Source of the DNA: Aerococcus viridans
GTDB taxonomy: Bacteria; Bacillota; Bacilli; Lactobacillales; Aerococcaceae
Assembly: GCF_001543285.1 (NCBI RefSeq)
Contig: NZ_CP014164.1
Coordinates: 1,860,001-1,924,000 of the forward strand
Direction: 5' to 3'
DNA length: 64,000 nucleotides
This document shows positions 39,084-46,942 of this stretch, in pieces. The first letter of the stretch is position 1. The number at the start of each line of letters is the position of its first letter. Position numbers and translations under genes: made by a program. The notes beneath the pieces are model-generated. The model was not told the DNA's origin, did not search any database, and worked only from the letters and a program-made list of their open reading frames with translations.

Positions 39084-39188
39084 TCCTTGACAATGAGCCT
39101 CCTCGGATGTGACGATCTTCGGCAGGAGCTAACAGTTAAAGTTAGACTGCCTCGCTAGCGTTCGCACATCCGAGCTCATTATCAAGGA
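39084..39188. repeat. imperfect inverted duplication
   Basis: Arm 39084-39111 (TCCTTGACAATGAG...CTCGGATGTG) is the near reverse complement of 39165-39188 (CACATCCGAG CTCATTATCAAGGA). A further inner match is GGCAGGAGCTAAC with GTTAGACTGCC. Reading inward from each side gives similar peptides (IVLDNEPPRM and RILDNELGCANASEA), so these are two facing copies of one gene piece. The minus copy continues from LGYETPVGYRNQKLAQ and resembles the end of a transposase. Confidence 0.5.
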
Positions 39189-39224
39189 TTCGCTGCGCCA
39201 ATTTCTGGTTACGGTAACCAACCG

Positions 39225-40127
39225 GTGTCTCGTAGCCAAGTGTACCGTGCAACCGAAGCAGTAACAGAAGAAATAAGGGCGTCCAGTTCTATCAAATCTA
39301 GCGTTGAGGTGGCTTCTGTGGTTACCGATACGAAAGAAAGTAAAGAAAATGAAGAAGTATATTCAGAGTCGGTATCTTTTGATGGCTATGCATTAATCGA
39401 AGTATATGGAGGGGAATTATCAGGATATCGTGCAGCAAATGTAGTCGTTGATATCGGTTTTGGTGACAGGGAATATTAGGCCTACACAAATGAATTTGGA
39501 CAATTGGTTCGGGTTGTTGCAGCAGAAATCATTTTGCAAGATGATACCACTGAACCGGTTAATTCCAACGGACGCTATTACGATGACGAAGCAAACGTTT
39601 CGGGTACTGAGAATTCAAATCTTGATCAAGGGCACGTCATCGCCGACTCCTTAGGAGGTGTGTCCAATGCCTATAATATTACTCCACAAGACAGTGTGCT
39701 GAACCGTCACGGGGATCAGGCTTATATGGAACGAAACATTGTGCAAGCAGGTGGGGCTACTAATTTTGAGGCTATCATTACCTATCCAGATACAACTACA
39801 CAGGTTCCAAGTTCTTATAAATACACGTATACGATTAATGGGTACCAAGTAGTAGATGAATTCCAAAATATTAACCCAGATGAATACAACGCAGCACAAG
39901 GGCTAACAAGAGAAGATAGCTCACCTTCTGGCAGTTCCGGAATAGCAACATTCGCTGCACCCACCGAGACTGCTGGAGGAGATGTATCTGCTGTAGATAC
40001 GAACGGCAATGGCCAAGTCACGATCCAAGAAGCAAAAAATGCAGGGTACGCTATGCCCATTTATAGTGATCATTGGTTGTATCCGTACATGGATGACCGA
40101 GATGGGGATAGACAAGTCGGCGAATAG
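39225..40127 (+). pseudogene. secreted DNA/RNA non-specific nuclease with Excalibur-like tail, broken
   Basis: One frame, split by TAG at 39477-39479. Before it: SFDGYALIEVYGGELSGYRA then ANVVVDIGFGDREY. After it: AYTNEFGQLVRVVAAEIILQ, NSNLDQGHVIADSLGGVSNA and YNITPQDSVLNRHGDQAYME. The DQGHVIADSLGG motif is the NUC1-type active-site His (DRGH). The C-terminus has a Ca2+ loop DTNGNGQVTIQEA and an Excalibur-like YPYMDDRDGD. The signal peptide is missing: the 5' end runs into the remnant at 39165. It is doubly disabled. Confidence 0.75.
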
Positions 40128-40265
40128 CTGTTAGAAATCTCATAAAATAACTCATACGTAGTCGGTAAAAATCAGTGCATTGCGAGTCAGTTTCTAAAAA
40201 TTATAATCCACTAAGTATAACCTTATTTTTTTTAGCTATACTATCGCCCTTGCAAAGGTTATCTT

Positions 40266-40294
40266 TTGACTTTTTCTGAGAGGTTTCATAAAGT
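40266..40294 (+). promoter_or_regulatory. promoter of SDR epimerase gene
   Basis: TTGACT (40266-40271), 17-base spacer, TAAAGT (40289-40294). Confidence 0.55.
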
Positions 40295-40359
40295 TAGAGA
40301 AAAGTAATTCATGTGAATAACTGCGATGTTTGTTCTATTAAAAACAAGGAGGTTACACC

Positions 40360-41121
40360 ATGGACAAGATTATGATCACCGGCGCAAGCGGTAACATAGG
40401 CAAAGTCTTAATAAACCATCTTAAAAAGAGTTACGAGTTGACTTTGGTGGATAACAATTTCTATGACGTTAGACCGGAGCTTTTGAAGGGCACTATCGTC
40501 AAAGAGCTCGACTTGACCGTTAGCGAAAATTGGGAGGGTCTATTAGAAGGAATCGACTATGTTATCCACTTAGCGGGTAATCCTTCCCCCAATGCTGCGT
40601 TTGATGATTCATTGATTGAAATGAATTACAAGATGCCTTACTATTTATTCAAAGAAGCCTCAAAGAACGAGAACTTCGTAAAGCGGATTATCTTTGCAAG
40701 CTCTATTCATGCTGTAAATGCCTATCCGAAAAATGTGCAAGTGTCTGTCGATGATCCAGTCCGGCCAGGAGATCTGTACGGTGTCTCGAAAGTCTACCAA
40801 GAAAGCCTTGCCAGCTATTTCGCCTTTATAGAAGGGCAAGAATCAATTGGCATTCGTATTGGTAATTTCAATGAAAACCTTCATGAACCGATTGTTGATG
40901 AATCCGGGCTGTCCGAATACCTTTCCCCGCGAGACCTTTGCCACCTAGTTGAATGCGCTATCAGGGTTACGCTGACTGAACCGTTTTTATTGGTTAATGG
41001 GTTGTCGAATAATAGATTCCCGCGTCTAGACATTTCACAGGCAGGGACAGCCATCAGTTACCAGCCACGTGATGATGCCTTTGCACTGCAGGGCTTCTTT
41101 ACTGACGAAAATAGAAATTAA
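40360..41121 (+). CDS. NAD-dependent epimerase/dehydratase-type SDR
   Basis: Extended short-chain dehydrogenase of 253 aa. It has the Rossmann motif MITGASGNIGKVLINHL, DYVIHLAGNPSP, a Ser in IIFASSIHAVNAY and the catalytic pair in DLYGVSKVYQES. It resembles uronate-dehydrogenase-like members, but the substrate is uncertain. AAGGAGG sits well before the ATG. A single gene in an accessory zone among fragments. Its codon use seems slightly more GC-rich than its neighbours, hinting at acquisition. Confidence 0.85.
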   Translation: MDKIMITGASGNIGKVLINHLKKSYELTLVDNNFYDVRPELLKGTIVKELDLTVSENWEGLLEGIDYVIHLAGNPSPNAAFDDSLIEMNYKMPYYLFKEASKNENFVKRIIFASSIHAVNAYPKNVQVSVDDPVRPGDLYGVSKVYQESLASYFAFIEGQESIGIRIGNFNENLHEPIVDESGLSEYLSPRDLCHLVECAIRVTLTEPFLLVNGLSNNRFPRLDISQAGTAISYQPRDDAFALQGFFTDENRN

Positions 41122-41209
41122 TTCTATCAAATTCTCCAAAAAAGAGCGCTGCTGTATATAAGAATCCATATTTCACTTGTTAAGTTTACTACGTATTGAG
41201 GGGGACCTT

Positions 41210-41863
41210 ATGGGAGAAGTTATAGAAGGACTTTATGCAACGTCGGAAGATGCTAGCCTTGCTATTGAGCGGCTTAAGAATCAAGGTTTTTCCTCTTCTG
41301 ATATAACGGTTATAGCAAACGCAGATATATATGGTAATTTTAGTGACATAGTAGATGCAGATGTAACTATACACTCCCGTACAAAGAAAGATATTGAAGA
41401 TTCTATATGGAAAAAAGTTAAAGGGATTTTTGTAAAAATGAATCAAAAGAAAGAAGCAAGTGACTTCACAGGTTCCACACAGACGGAAACAAAGCCACTA
41501 TTCTCTTTTAATAAAGAAATTAATGCGGGAACATATCGACTATTTCGTACGTTCGTGGGAATATATCCACCAATCTTACCGTTTACAAAAAGGGCACTCT
41601 TGCTAGGAGTGCCCTCAATCATAAAAATCGGTGTAATTAATAGTCTTTTTTCTTTACCGGAATCCAGATTTCGCTTCGATACTTTGGATTTCCAGTGTCT
41701 GGACTCTCGTTCCACAAAATTTCTGGGCCTTCAACTAACTCATAACCTGAAGACGGAAACCACTCTGAGTATACTCTACCCCATACATTTTGAAGTGTCT
41801 CTGGGAATGGTCCAATCGATTCAAATACTGCCCAGGTACAAGCATCAATTTTTAATACATTAA
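41210..41863 (+). CDS. general-stress protein (GSP17M/YflT-type) head, probably truncated
   Basis: The N-terminus [39 protein letters not shown] matches the YflT/GSP17M domain found in Gram-positive general stress proteins, and GAGGGGG precedes the ATG. After about residue 85 ([10 protein letters not shown]) similarity seems to end. The frame then runs antisense through the terminator at 41586 and the AraC-type gene to 41863, which is not convincing coding. The real product is probably a shortened gene reading into foreign sequence. Confidence 0.5.
   Translation: MGEVIEGLYATSEDASLAIERLKNQGFSSSDITVIANADIYGNFSDIVDADVTIHSRTKKDIEDSIWKKVKGIFVKMNQKKEASDFTGSTQTETKPLFSFNKEINAGTYRLFRTFVGIYPPILPFTKRALLLGVPSIIKIGVINSLFSLPESRFRFDTLDFQCLDSRSTKFLGLQLTHNLKTETTLSILYPIHFEVSLGMVQSIQILPRYKHQFLIH
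41586..41616 (-). terminator. terminator of AraC/GyrI fragment
   Basis: AGGGCACTC / GAGTGCCCT stem followed on the minus strand by TTTTTGT. Confidence 0.75.
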
Positions 41864-42350
41864 ATTCTGCTGTTTCATCACCTGAAGTTGCTACCCCGAT
41901 GTAATGATCCAACTCGCCCTTTTCTTCCATTCTTCCTTCTGAAAAATTAGTGGAAGCACTAATAATACCCATTAGTTCTACATTTGAGATTGCTTTTAAT
42001 TGTTTAATAACCTCCGGTGTTAAAAATTCGGTCATTTGTGCAATTTCTTGATTGACACCTTCAAAAATAATTGGGACTCTCTTCTTAAATCCTACTAACT
42101 TAAACGACTCTTTCTCAACAATACGATAGTTCATTTCGCATCCTCCTTTAATTGATAATTGAAAGGTCATTCGTGGATAAGCTTTTAATTGTGTAGTCTC
42201 ACTCCTTGCCTCAGAAGGGAGAATACCATACTGGGAATGAAAAGCACGGGAAAATGAATCAGCCGAATTATAGCCATATTTGACGGCTACATCAATAATT
42301 CTCAAATTTGTATCTTTCAAATCAATTAAATAGGCTTCAACATCCTCGTT
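41637..42350 (-). pseudogene. AraC-type regulator with GyrI-like domain, head missing
   Basis: Starts mid-protein: the first helix-turn-helix of the AraC domain is gone and the second remains ([35 protein letters not shown]). A complete GyrI-like effector-binding domain of about 160 residues follows ([20 protein letters not shown] ... [20 protein letters not shown] ... [13 protein letters not shown]). The usable start at 42320 is TTG without a clear site, and the upstream part overlaps the reductase gene. A free-standing GyrI-like protein starting at MNYRIVEK (ATG near 42133, preceded by AAAGGAGG) is a real alternative. Confidence 0.7.
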
Positions 42351-43516
42351 AGCTTATCTAATGTTTTCGGTGGGTTAACAAGAATTTCACGGGCCTTATC
42401 CATATCAACTTTCACATTATATGTTAAAATTCCAGATGGTTTGCCTTTAAAAAGATAATATACAATATAACCTCCGGCAACTTCTTCAATAATCGCATCA
42501 TCACGGTTGCGACTCATTTCACCGACACCTTCAATAGAAATATCTAAGATATTCGTATAAGAGAGTGGTGCACCATGATTATAAACTTCTTCAGCGCCCG
42601 TCATGTTTCGTCCCGCTACTTTCCCAGAATACTCCGCTTGCTCTTCATGTTCAAAACGATTACGTCCTATGATTACATCTGGATAATTCAACACATCTCC
42701 TGCCGCATAGATATGTTTGTTGGAAGTTTGCAAATACTTGTCAGCAATGACGCCATTACCCACTTCTAAACCAGCTGCTTCTGCTAATTCAACATTTGGC
42801 TTTAATCCAATTCCTAAAACAAGAACATCCGCTTTCAATACAGCGCCATTCTCTAGTTTTAGACTTACTTGATCGTCTGCTACACTGTAACTATTAGCAT
42901 AAGTATTGTTTATCAAAGAAACACCAATATCTACAAAGCGCTGTTGAAATTCTTTAGCAAGCATTCGTGGTAGTCGTTTTTCATTTAATACTTCATTAGG
43001 AAAAACAAGCGTCACATCCATATCATTCAGCTTTAGACCTGCTGCAAGTTCTGCTCCAACCCAGCCTCCTCCAACGATAATGACTTTGCTCCCAGGTTTG
43101 GCTAATTTTCGGAGGTTTCGGTAATCTTCTAAGTTTCTTAAAGCTAGGACACGCTCGCTCTCCAGCCCATCAATCCACTTTGGAGCGCCACCCAATGAAT
43201 AAAGCAATTTTTCGTATTGATAGATTTCTCCACTTTCAATCTCAATCGTTTGTTGATCGGCATTAATTTGCTTCACAGTTGTCCCAGTTAAGATATCAAT
43301 CGATTCATCATCCGAAATATTATAATATATCGTTTCTTTTGGATAGTCTGGCTCTGTCCAAAATTCTTTACTTAATGGAGGACGATAGTAGGGTTTGTCA
43401 GTTTCTTGCGTGACTATCAACAATGTCCCTTTACGGTCATACTTACGAATTTCCATTGCGGCATTGGCACCAGCCATCCCGCCACCTAATATTATATATT
43501 TATATGAATATTGCAT
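42326..43516 (-). CDS. NAD(P)/FAD-dependent pyridine nucleotide-disulfide oxidoreductase
   Basis: Flavoprotein (396 aa) of the ferredoxin/rubredoxin-reductase-like class. It has FAD motif [19 protein letters not shown], substrate-side [13 protein letters not shown] motif [19 protein letters not shown], and the second FAD motif [14 protein letters not shown]. No redox-active CxxxxC, and no NADH-oxidase-type single Cys at the usual position near residue 42, so it probably passes electrons to a partner protein. No partner gene is adjacent. Its last codons overlap the AraC fragment; the native C-terminus may have been replaced at that junction. Confidence 0.82.
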   Translation of the reverse strand: MQYSYKYIILGGGMAGANAAMEIRKYDRKGTLLIVTQETDKPYYRPPLSKEFWTEPDYPKETIYYNISDDESIDILTGTTVKQINADQQTIEIESGEIYQYEKLLYSLGGAPKWIDGLESERVLALRNLEDYRNLRKLAKPGSKVIIVGGGWVGAELAAGLKLNDMDVTLVFPNEVLNEKRLPRMLAKEFQQRFVDIGVSLINNTYANSYSVADDQVSLKLENGAVLKADVLVLGIGLKPNVELAEAAGLEVGNGVIADKYLQTSNKHIYAAGDVLNYPDVIIGRNRFEHEEQAEYSGKVAGRNMTGAEEVYNHGAPLSYTNILDISIEGVGEMSRNRDDAIIEEVAGGYIVYYLFKGKPSGILTYNVKVDMDKAREILVNPPKTLDKLTRMLKPI

Positions 43517-43728
43517 AAATCATGCCTCCCTTTTTCTCTTCCTACATATATTACCAAAATTCTTCTTAAATATTTTTGTATACGCTATATTTCTTATTCT
43601 CTCTCGAATTAGATCTATGATTGTCTCAGTTATTCAAGGATAGCCTATTAATGAAATTTCAGCGTATTTATTTCCCATTTAGAGAATAAGAAAGCTGTGA
43701 TCCATAATTGTTAAAAAATACACATAAA

Positions 43729-43776
43729 AATGAGACACAAAACGATGCTAATGATATTGCATCGTTCTGTGCCTCT
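43729..43776 (-). terminator. cadD terminator
   Basis: GAGGCACAGAACGATGC / GCATCGTTTTGTGTCTC (one mismatch, one G-U) then ATTTTTAT on the minus strand. Confidence 0.75.
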
Positions 43777-43864
43777 TTCATATTCCGGTTGTGTTATATG
43801 TATCTAAGCTCAACCTTATATACTTTAATGGTATATTCTACTTTCCGTGAAGCTGTTTAAAATT

Positions 43865-44467
43865 CTATGCAATCAGTGACCAAAGATGTTGAATCGTACC
43901 ATTCTCTAACAGAATAAAAATACCCAAGCCGATGAAAACGACTGGTACGATGACTTTTTCGTAACGCTCAACTACTTCACCAATCATAGGAACCGAAGCT
44001 AACCGTTTGGCTAAATAACACAAGGTAAAAATCCCAATGATAAAAACAAGGATCACAACCATGACTTCCTGGATGGACATTCCAGTAAAGTAAGGAATAT
44101 AAATCCCCAAATTATCTCCGCCAAGGGCAATGGTCAGAGCAAACATACTCGCAACTTCTGACTGTCTATGCGACATCTTTTCTTCTAAGTCCTTTTCATC
44201 TACATCTTCATCGATGAAGATAGCCCGAATCCCCAGAATCAAAGGAAGTAAACCAAGTAATCCGATCACCCAATCTTGTGGAATAAAGTTCAGGAAGTAC
44301 GCTGCAATGAGACTAAAGCCAACGAGCAACCCCGTTCCAATATATTGGCCAATATAAATTGATCGTTGTTTAACCGTATTCATGGTAGAGAAAAGAATAG
44401 TTAAAACAACCAAATAATCGATGGACGTAGAGATAAAAACTAACATTGAAGATATAATTATTTCCAT
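43865..44467 (-). CDS. cadD: CadD-family cadmium resistance transporter
   Basis: Integral membrane protein of 200 aa with about six helices, matching the CadD family (PF03596, LysE-like): [40 protein letters not shown], an acidic loop [30 protein letters not shown] and [16 protein letters not shown]. Known CadD proteins confer Cd2+ (sometimes Zn2+) resistance in staphylococci. They usually pair with a CadC/CadX ArsR-type repressor, which is absent here. Confidence 0.9.
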   Translation of the reverse strand: MEIIISSMLVFISTSIDYLVVLTILFSTMNTVKQRSIYIGQYIGTGLLVGFSLIAAYFLNFIPQDWVIGLLGLLPLILGIRAIFIDEDVDEKDLEEKMSHRQSEVASMFALTIALGGDNLGIYIPYFTGMSIQEVMVVILVFIIGIFTLCYLAKRLASVPMIGEVVERYEKVIVPVVFIGLGIFILLENGTIQHLWSLIA

Positions 44468-44861
44468 AAGCCTCCCCTTTCAATATGTTTATTAGAATTG
44501 GTGGTTTTCACACAAACACATCAACTTGGCCAAAGCCAAGGGAGAATGTTTAATAAATTGCTTCATATAAAACATCCAACTTTCATATTTTTTTCACGTG
44601 ACTCATATGCTTTCTAAACCAACATTTATGAAGTCGCTTTGTTCCCTCATGAATTATACCATTAAACATACAATGTTTCAGCCACTCAGCTTGCTCATTT
44701 TGCTTGCCTTCTTGAAAAATCCGTGCATGGGTAGGAGATCTACTTCTGCGAAACTAACGTTTCTTCTCAAGTAGTGTCACTGTCTCAACATGTGTCGTGG
44801 ATAAGGTAAGTATGTAAAATGGTATGTGGAACATAGTGATTTGCTGTAAATGATTTGCTAA
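44468..44861. other. gene-poor stretch
   Basis: About 390 bases with no intact gene. Minus-strand frames give short protein-like pieces (HARIFQEGKQNEQAEWLKH, then HEGTKRLHKCWFRKHMSHV), but no family is recognised. Confidence 0.35.
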
Positions 44862-45551
44862 CTACTTTAGTTCTTTATACAAAGTATAAATCGGATATTT
44901 TATTATTTTTTCTTTTATATCTTCTGAGATTAGGTCAAAGTATTTGTCCGCTAAAGTAGTATTCCTTAGTAAAACTGATGCGGCAAACTTTTCATCATTT
45001 CTTGATATATTGCTTTCGATTACTTCAATAAGTATTTTATTTTTATCTGCACTTAATGAACCTAGACGATATTTTACTTGCAGAATATTTAATTGATCAA
45101 CATATGAACTATCTTCTTGTTTTCTTGTTGAACATGACCAATTAGCAAAATTTAAACATGCTGATAAGCTTAATGATGCATTATCCTCATTATCTAAATA
45201 ATCACAATAATTTAGCATTTTTAATAATAAAAGTTCAATACCATCAAATGGTTGCTGTATATATACTCTCTTATGAATTTCAAAAATATTTTCTACTTTA
45301 AAATTTTTTATTTCTAGTAAATGTTTAACACCAAGCTTATTAAAGGAAAATATTCTTCTGATATCATCCTCTATCTTATTAACATCATTTAACTCAAAAA
45401 AATCAAAAAATCTGCAGCTTTTCTTATTCTCAACACCATAGAACAATAAATCAAATTTTTCAAAATTCATCAAATAAAAACCTGTTTCATTTGGTTTTTG
45501 AAACCCTACCGTTAAACTGAACAAATAAAAAAAGAGAGTTACGCTACCCAC
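44862..45551 (-). pseudogene. unknown protein truncated by IS insertion
   Basis: C-terminal part, about 215 residues, of an unrecognised soluble protein: FQKPNETGFYLMNFEKFDLL, FYGVENKKSCRFFDFFELND, KIEDDIRRIFSF, ELLLLKMLNYCDYLDNEDNA, SAASVLL-type helices and a KYPIYTLYKELK end. The first codons (VGSVTLFFYLFSL) are the 3' end of the adjacent transposase gene read in another frame, so the native N-terminus is lost. An ATG at 45470 could restart at MNFEKFDLLFYG with only a weak site. Base composition is AT-richer than its neighbours, suggesting transfer. Confidence 0.55.
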
Positions 45552-46786
45552 AAAAGATGATCCCGATAAGCTGTCGGGGTCATCTTTTTTAATTTTTTCT
45601 GATAGCGACGATTGTTGTAAAATTCAATATAATCTTCAACTGCATACCAAAGATCTTGTAGTTTTTCTGTTCTTTCAGATAATACAACGTCCTTCATATG
45701 ACCAAAGAATGATTCCATAGGTGCATTGTCCCAACAGTTACCGCGCCTCGACATAGACTGAATTAGCCCCATATTCTCAACTTTTTCCTGGAAAACAGGG
45801 TAGGTATAATGAACCCCTTGATCTGAGTGGATATACCTTTCCATTACTGGCATATCCTTAATCACATTATTTAATTTATCTAGCGTTTCATAAGGAAGAT
45901 AAGTGATATCTGTGAGAAATACTTTGTACGGGATACCTTGATCAAACTGACGATTGACAAGGTTTTTCTTGGTAGCATTTTCTTGGGTTGCCTTCATCAT
46001 TTTACGGTATGGTTTCGCTGCTCGTATTGATGATATGATGTTATTTTTGCGCAAAATTCTTCTGATTTTTTTATGATTCATTACTACATCGTATTCAGTT
46101 TCTAATGCCATTTTTATTTCATCAATCCCACACTTCTTCTTATCCAGAAAAATTCTATATAACAATTGGAAATCTTCCCAATCATTTCGATCACGCTCAG
46201 CACGCTTATCGCTACTATTTAGCCAGTAATAGTAGCCGCTTTTACTTACCCCTGCAAGGTCGCATAAATGATTCACCATTCCAGCAAGTTGATTCTCACG
46301 AATAATTTGGTTAATTAATCTAAAGCGTTCTTGTTTACTTAAGTCGTTTCTTTTGTCGTTTTTCACGCTCCTCTCGTGCTGTTCTAATTTTTTTACTAGT
46401 TCAAGATTCCCCTCTAGATAGGCTATACGGGCATTTGCTTTGTCTAGTGCCTCTTGTAACGATAATTGTTCTCTTGGTCCATAGGGACCATTATTTTTTG
46501 AACCACGAGTCTCTTGTAACAATACATCTTCTCCGTGATCTTTATATAATCTTTTCCAACGTGATAGTGATTGATCGGATTTTCCTTTTCCGATTAAATG
46601 AGAAGGAAGTCCAGCAAGTTCAAATATCTGAGTGGATGTCATGCCTTGTTTGTTTTGTTTAATGGCCTTTATTTTGAATTCTGATGAATAGGTAATACTT
46701 TTCTCTGTCACACTTTTCACATTAGGATTGTTTCTTAAAGCTTGAATCTCAGCTTGGCTATATATCTTTTTACTCAATCTGCCCAC
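45539..46786 (-). CDS. IS3-family transposase, single frame with internal deletion
   Basis: 415 aa protein from GTG at 46786. It contains the OrfA part (two helix-turn-helix motifs, ITYSSEFKIKAIKQNKQG and LIGKGKSDQSLSRWKRLYKD), a coiled coil (EALDKANARIAYLEGNLELV), then the OrfB HTH_21 (LCDLAGVSKSGYYYWLN) and integrase core. The DDE residues are visible (FLTDITYLPY, YIHSDQGVHYT, NCWDNAPMESFFGHMK). Between the two Asp motifs only about 25 residues remain, where IS3 integrases have about 60, so a core beta-strand/helix is missing. It is probably inactive. The element ends are not clear. Confidence 0.8.
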   Translation of the reverse strand: MGRLSKKIYSQAEIQALRNNPNVKSVTEKSITYSSEFKIKAIKQNKQGMTSTQIFELAGLPSHLIGKGKSDQSLSRWKRLYKDHGEDVLLQETRGSKNNGPYGPREQLSLQEALDKANARIAYLEGNLELVKKLEQHERSVKNDKRNDLSKQERFRLINQIIRENQLAGMVNHLCDLAGVSKSGYYYWLNSSDKRAERDRNDWEDFQLLYRIFLDKKKCGIDEIKMALETEYDVVMNHKKIRRILRKNNIISSIRAAKPYRKMMKATQENATKKNLVNRQFDQGIPYKVFLTDITYLPYETLDKLNNVIKDMPVMERYIHSDQGVHYTYPVFQEKVENMGLIQSMSRRGNCWDNAPMESFFGHMKDVVLSERTEKLQDLWYAVEDYIEFYNNRRYQKKLKKMTPTAYRDHLLWVA

Positions 46787-46831
46787 TCCCTTCTGTATAA
46801 CTCAAATAGAGTATACCGAAAATTTTGCATA

Positions 46832-46883
46832 AAAATAACCCGAAAACTTACAACACTCTTTTTTTGAGTGTTCAATTTTCGGG
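46832..46883 (-). terminator. terminator of Mn-type P-ATPase gene
   Basis: Two nested stems, CCCGAAAA / TTTTCGGG (46839-46846 with 46876-46883) and ACACTC / GAGTGT, followed by TTATTTTTAT on the minus strand. It could instead belong to the IS end. Confidence 0.6.
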
Positions 46884-46942
46884 TAGAGATTCACCTTTTG
46901 TCCCATCCTCCTTTTCATACTCTGTATTTAAAACGTATTAAT

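Noticed and set aside
39084..39188. CRISPR-like or recombination hairpin
   Set aside because: Only two facing copies, imperfect, with coding-like content in both. No spacers or repeats in series.
41600..41863. C-terminal half of the general-stress-protein ORF
   Set aside because: Runs through a terminator and antisense to the GyrI-like domain, so it is probably not genuine coding.
44468..44861. Resolvase or methyltransferase fragment
   Set aside because: Short peptides gave only weak pattern resemblance, not enough to name.
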